From the NCBI RefSeq assembly GCF_000941055.1, contig NZ_CP007202.1:1360001-1424000 (forward strand): 64,000 nucleotides of DNA. Direction: 5' to 3'. The position numbers and the translations under genes are program-made. The DNA comes from Siansivirga zeaxanthinifaciens CC-SAMT-1 (GTDB lineage Bacteria > Bacteroidota > Bacteroidia > Flavobacteriales > Flavobacteriaceae). Of this stretch, positions 62,448-64,000 are shown in pieces. Within the stretch, counting starts at the first letter, position 1; the number at the start of each line of letters is the position of its first letter. The notes under the pieces are model-generated. The model worked only from the letters and a program-made list of their open reading frames with translations. It made no database searches and was not told the origin of the DNA.

Positions 62448-64000
62448 ATGGCGAAGAATTTAGTAATTGTAGAGTCACCTGCTAAGGCAAAAACAATCGA
62501 AAAATTTTTAGGGAAAGATTATGTTGTAGAGTCTAGTTTCGGACATATAGCAGATCTGCCTTCAAAAGAATTAGGTGTTGATGTTGAAGGTGATTTCAAT
62601 CCGAAATATGAAGTTTCAAAAGATAAAAAAGCGATTGTTAAAAAACTAAAGGATCTAGCTAAAAAATCAGACATGGTTTGGTTGGCAAGTGATGAGGATC
62701 GTGAGGGTGAGGCGATAGCTTGGCATTTAGCAGAAGCTCTTAATTTGGATAAAAGTAAAACAAAACGTATTGTTTTTCACGAAATTACCAAAACCGCCAT
62801 TCAAAAAGCGATTGAAAATCCGAGAGACATAGATTACCATTTAGTTGATGCGCAACAAGCCCGTCGTGTTTTAGATAGAATTGTTGGTTACGAATTATCT
62901 CCTGTGTTATGGAGAAAGGTTAAAGGCGGCTTATCGGCTGGGCGTGTACAATCTGTTTCGGTAAGATTAATTGTTGAACGCGAGCGCGAAATACAAGAAT
63001 TTAATCCGGAAGCTTCGTATAGAATTGATGCTGAATTTTCTAACGAAAGCGGACAATCGTTTAAAGCCAAACTACCTAAGAATTTTTCAACTAAAGAAGA
63101 AGCTCAGAAGTTTTTAGAACAAAATGCAACAGCTTCATTTAAAGTAGGAGACTTAGAAAAAAAGCCAGCTAAAAAATCGCCAGCAGCACCTTTTACAACT
63201 TCTACTTTACAACAAGAAGCTGCGCGTAAATTATATTTTTCGGTAAGTAAAACCATGACTATGGCGCAACGTTTGTACGAAGCGGGTTTAATTACTTACA
63301 TGAGAACCGATAGTGTTAATTTATCTGATGAAGCCAGACAAGGCGCACAAGCCGAAATTGAAAGTGCTTACGGATCGAAATACAGTAAACCCAGAAATTA
63401 TACCAGTAAAGCCAAGGGCGCTCAGGAAGCTCACGAGGCCATAAGACCAACCGATTTTTCAAGACATTCGGTAGATATCGATCGCGATCAGGCCAGATTG
63501 TATGATTTAATTTGGAAACGCGCCATCGCCTCGCAAATGAGCGAAGCAGAGTTAGAGCGTACCAATGTTAGAATTGAAGCATCAACTCATAAGGAGGTTT
63601 TTACAGCCAACGGAGAGGTTATTACTTTTGATGGTTTCTTAAAAGTTTATTTAGAAGGTACCGATGACGAAGATGTAGAGCAAGAAGGTATGTTGCCTGC
63701 AATGCGAGTAAATGAGACCTTGCTAAACAATTACATTACTGCCACCGAACGTTATACCCGACCTCCAGCCCGATATACCGAAGCTTCTTTAGTGAAAAAA
63801 TTAGAAGAGTTGGGTATTGGCCGTCCGTCTACCTATGCACCAACGATATCAACCATTCAAAACAGAAATTACATTGAAAAAGGCACGGTTGAAGGTGTAG
63901 AACGTAATTATTCGCAGTTAACTTTAACCGCTGGTAAGGTAAAGGACAAATTATTAACTGAAAAAGTAGGTTCCGATAAAGGAAAATTAGTTCCAACCGA
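62448..64000 (+). CDS. topA: DNA topoisomerase I, 5' part (partial)
   Basis: Relaxes negative supercoils. The first 517 residues are present; the gene runs off the window. N-terminal TOPRIM domain (NLVIVESPAKAKTIEKFLG, then DEDREGEAIAWHL with the metal-binding acids) and the catalytic Tyr region GLITYMRTDSVNLS, about residue 285, are intact. The C-terminal zinc-ribbon region lies outside the window. Confidence 0.97.
   Translation, partial: MAKNLVIVESPAKAKTIEKFLGKDYVVESSFGHIADLPSKELGVDVEGDFNPKYEVSKDKKAIVKKLKDLAKKSDMVWLASDEDREGEAIAWHLAEALNLDKSKTKRIVFHEITKTAIQKAIENPRDIDYHLVDAQQARRVLDRIVGYELSPVLWRKVKGGLSAGRVQSVSVRLIVEREREIQEFNPEASYRIDAEFSNESGQSFKAKLPKNFSTKEEAQKFLEQNATASFKVGDLEKKPAKKSPAAPFTTSTLQQEAARKLYFSVSKTMTMAQRLYEAGLITYMRTDSVNLSDEARQGAQAEIESAYGSKYSKPRNYTSKAKGAQEAHEAIRPTDFSRHSVDIDRDQARLYDLIWKRAIASQMSEAELERTNVRIEASTHKEVFTANGEVITFDGFLKVYLEGTDDEDVEQEGMLPAMRVNETLLNNYITATERYTRPPARYTEASLVKKLEELGIGRPSTYAPTISTIQNRNYIEKGTVEGVERNYSQLTLTAGKVKDKLLTEKVGSDKGKLVPT

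Overview
The window is a piece of chromosome from a low-GC member of the Bacteroidota, almost certainly a (probably marine) Flavobacteriaceae. The evidence is phylum- or family-restricted genes (gldA, gldB and gldC for gliding, exosortase xrtF with its partner, the fused DAHP synthase-chorismate mutase, GIN-domain lipoproteins), promoters of the Bacteroidota TANNTTTG type lying just upstream of start codons, and the absence of Shine-Dalgarno sequences. The genus cannot be read from the window. No tRNA, rRNA, CRISPR array, insertion sequence or prophage was seen.

Layout. 0-7 kb: end of metH, a small unknown gene abutting a dispersed repeat, metF, a PagL-like outer-membrane deacylase, a GIN-domain lipoprotein, and pta-ackA (acetate/acetyl phosphate). 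7-12.2 kb: gldA, then a complete Phe/Tyr operon (pheA, aminotransferase, tyrA, DAHP synthase-chorismate mutase) behind an unannotated attenuator with a Phe/Tyr/Trp-rich leader peptide. 12.2-21.3 kb: a housekeeping run (rsgA, dtd, DUF3857 transglutaminase-like protein, MazG-like protein, aroA, queA, rlmN, polyprenyl synthase), with a second copy of the dispersed repeat. 21.3-24.7 kb: the ATP-grasp/alpha-E/transglutaminase trio. 24.9-27.4 kb: an ECF sigma gene, a likely membrane anti-sigma protein and a gene broken by an in-frame stop. 27.4-33.1 kb: small membrane proteins, dnaG without zinc ligands, a response regulator with Glu in place of the phospho-acceptor Asp, nadE, gldB and gldC.

33.2-41.3 kb is the most unusual stretch. 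It holds an exported ATP-grasp/phosphohistidine enzyme ordered like the C-terminal half of plant glucan water dikinase, two SxxK serine hydrolases of class A beta-lactamase type, and a nucleotide-carrier-like membrane protein with a long HEAT-repeat tail. A hypothesis consistent with this is an envelope phosphorylation or remodelling system supplied with nucleotide by its own carrier.

41.4-47 kb is the rod-shape operon mreB-mreC-mreD-mrdA-rodA. 47-50.6 kb carries an unknown protein, a TPR-histidine kinase/LytTR pair and a tiny membrane ORF, lying between mreB and purH. 52.4-54.4 kb has a free methionine sulfoxide reductase-like GAF protein, xrtF with its partner, and a secreted unknown protein. 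54.5-61.4 kb (minus strand) is miaB, a sigma-54-type activator, lptE, a TPR-like protein, secG, groS and groL. The window ends with a membrane protein and the 5' part of topA.
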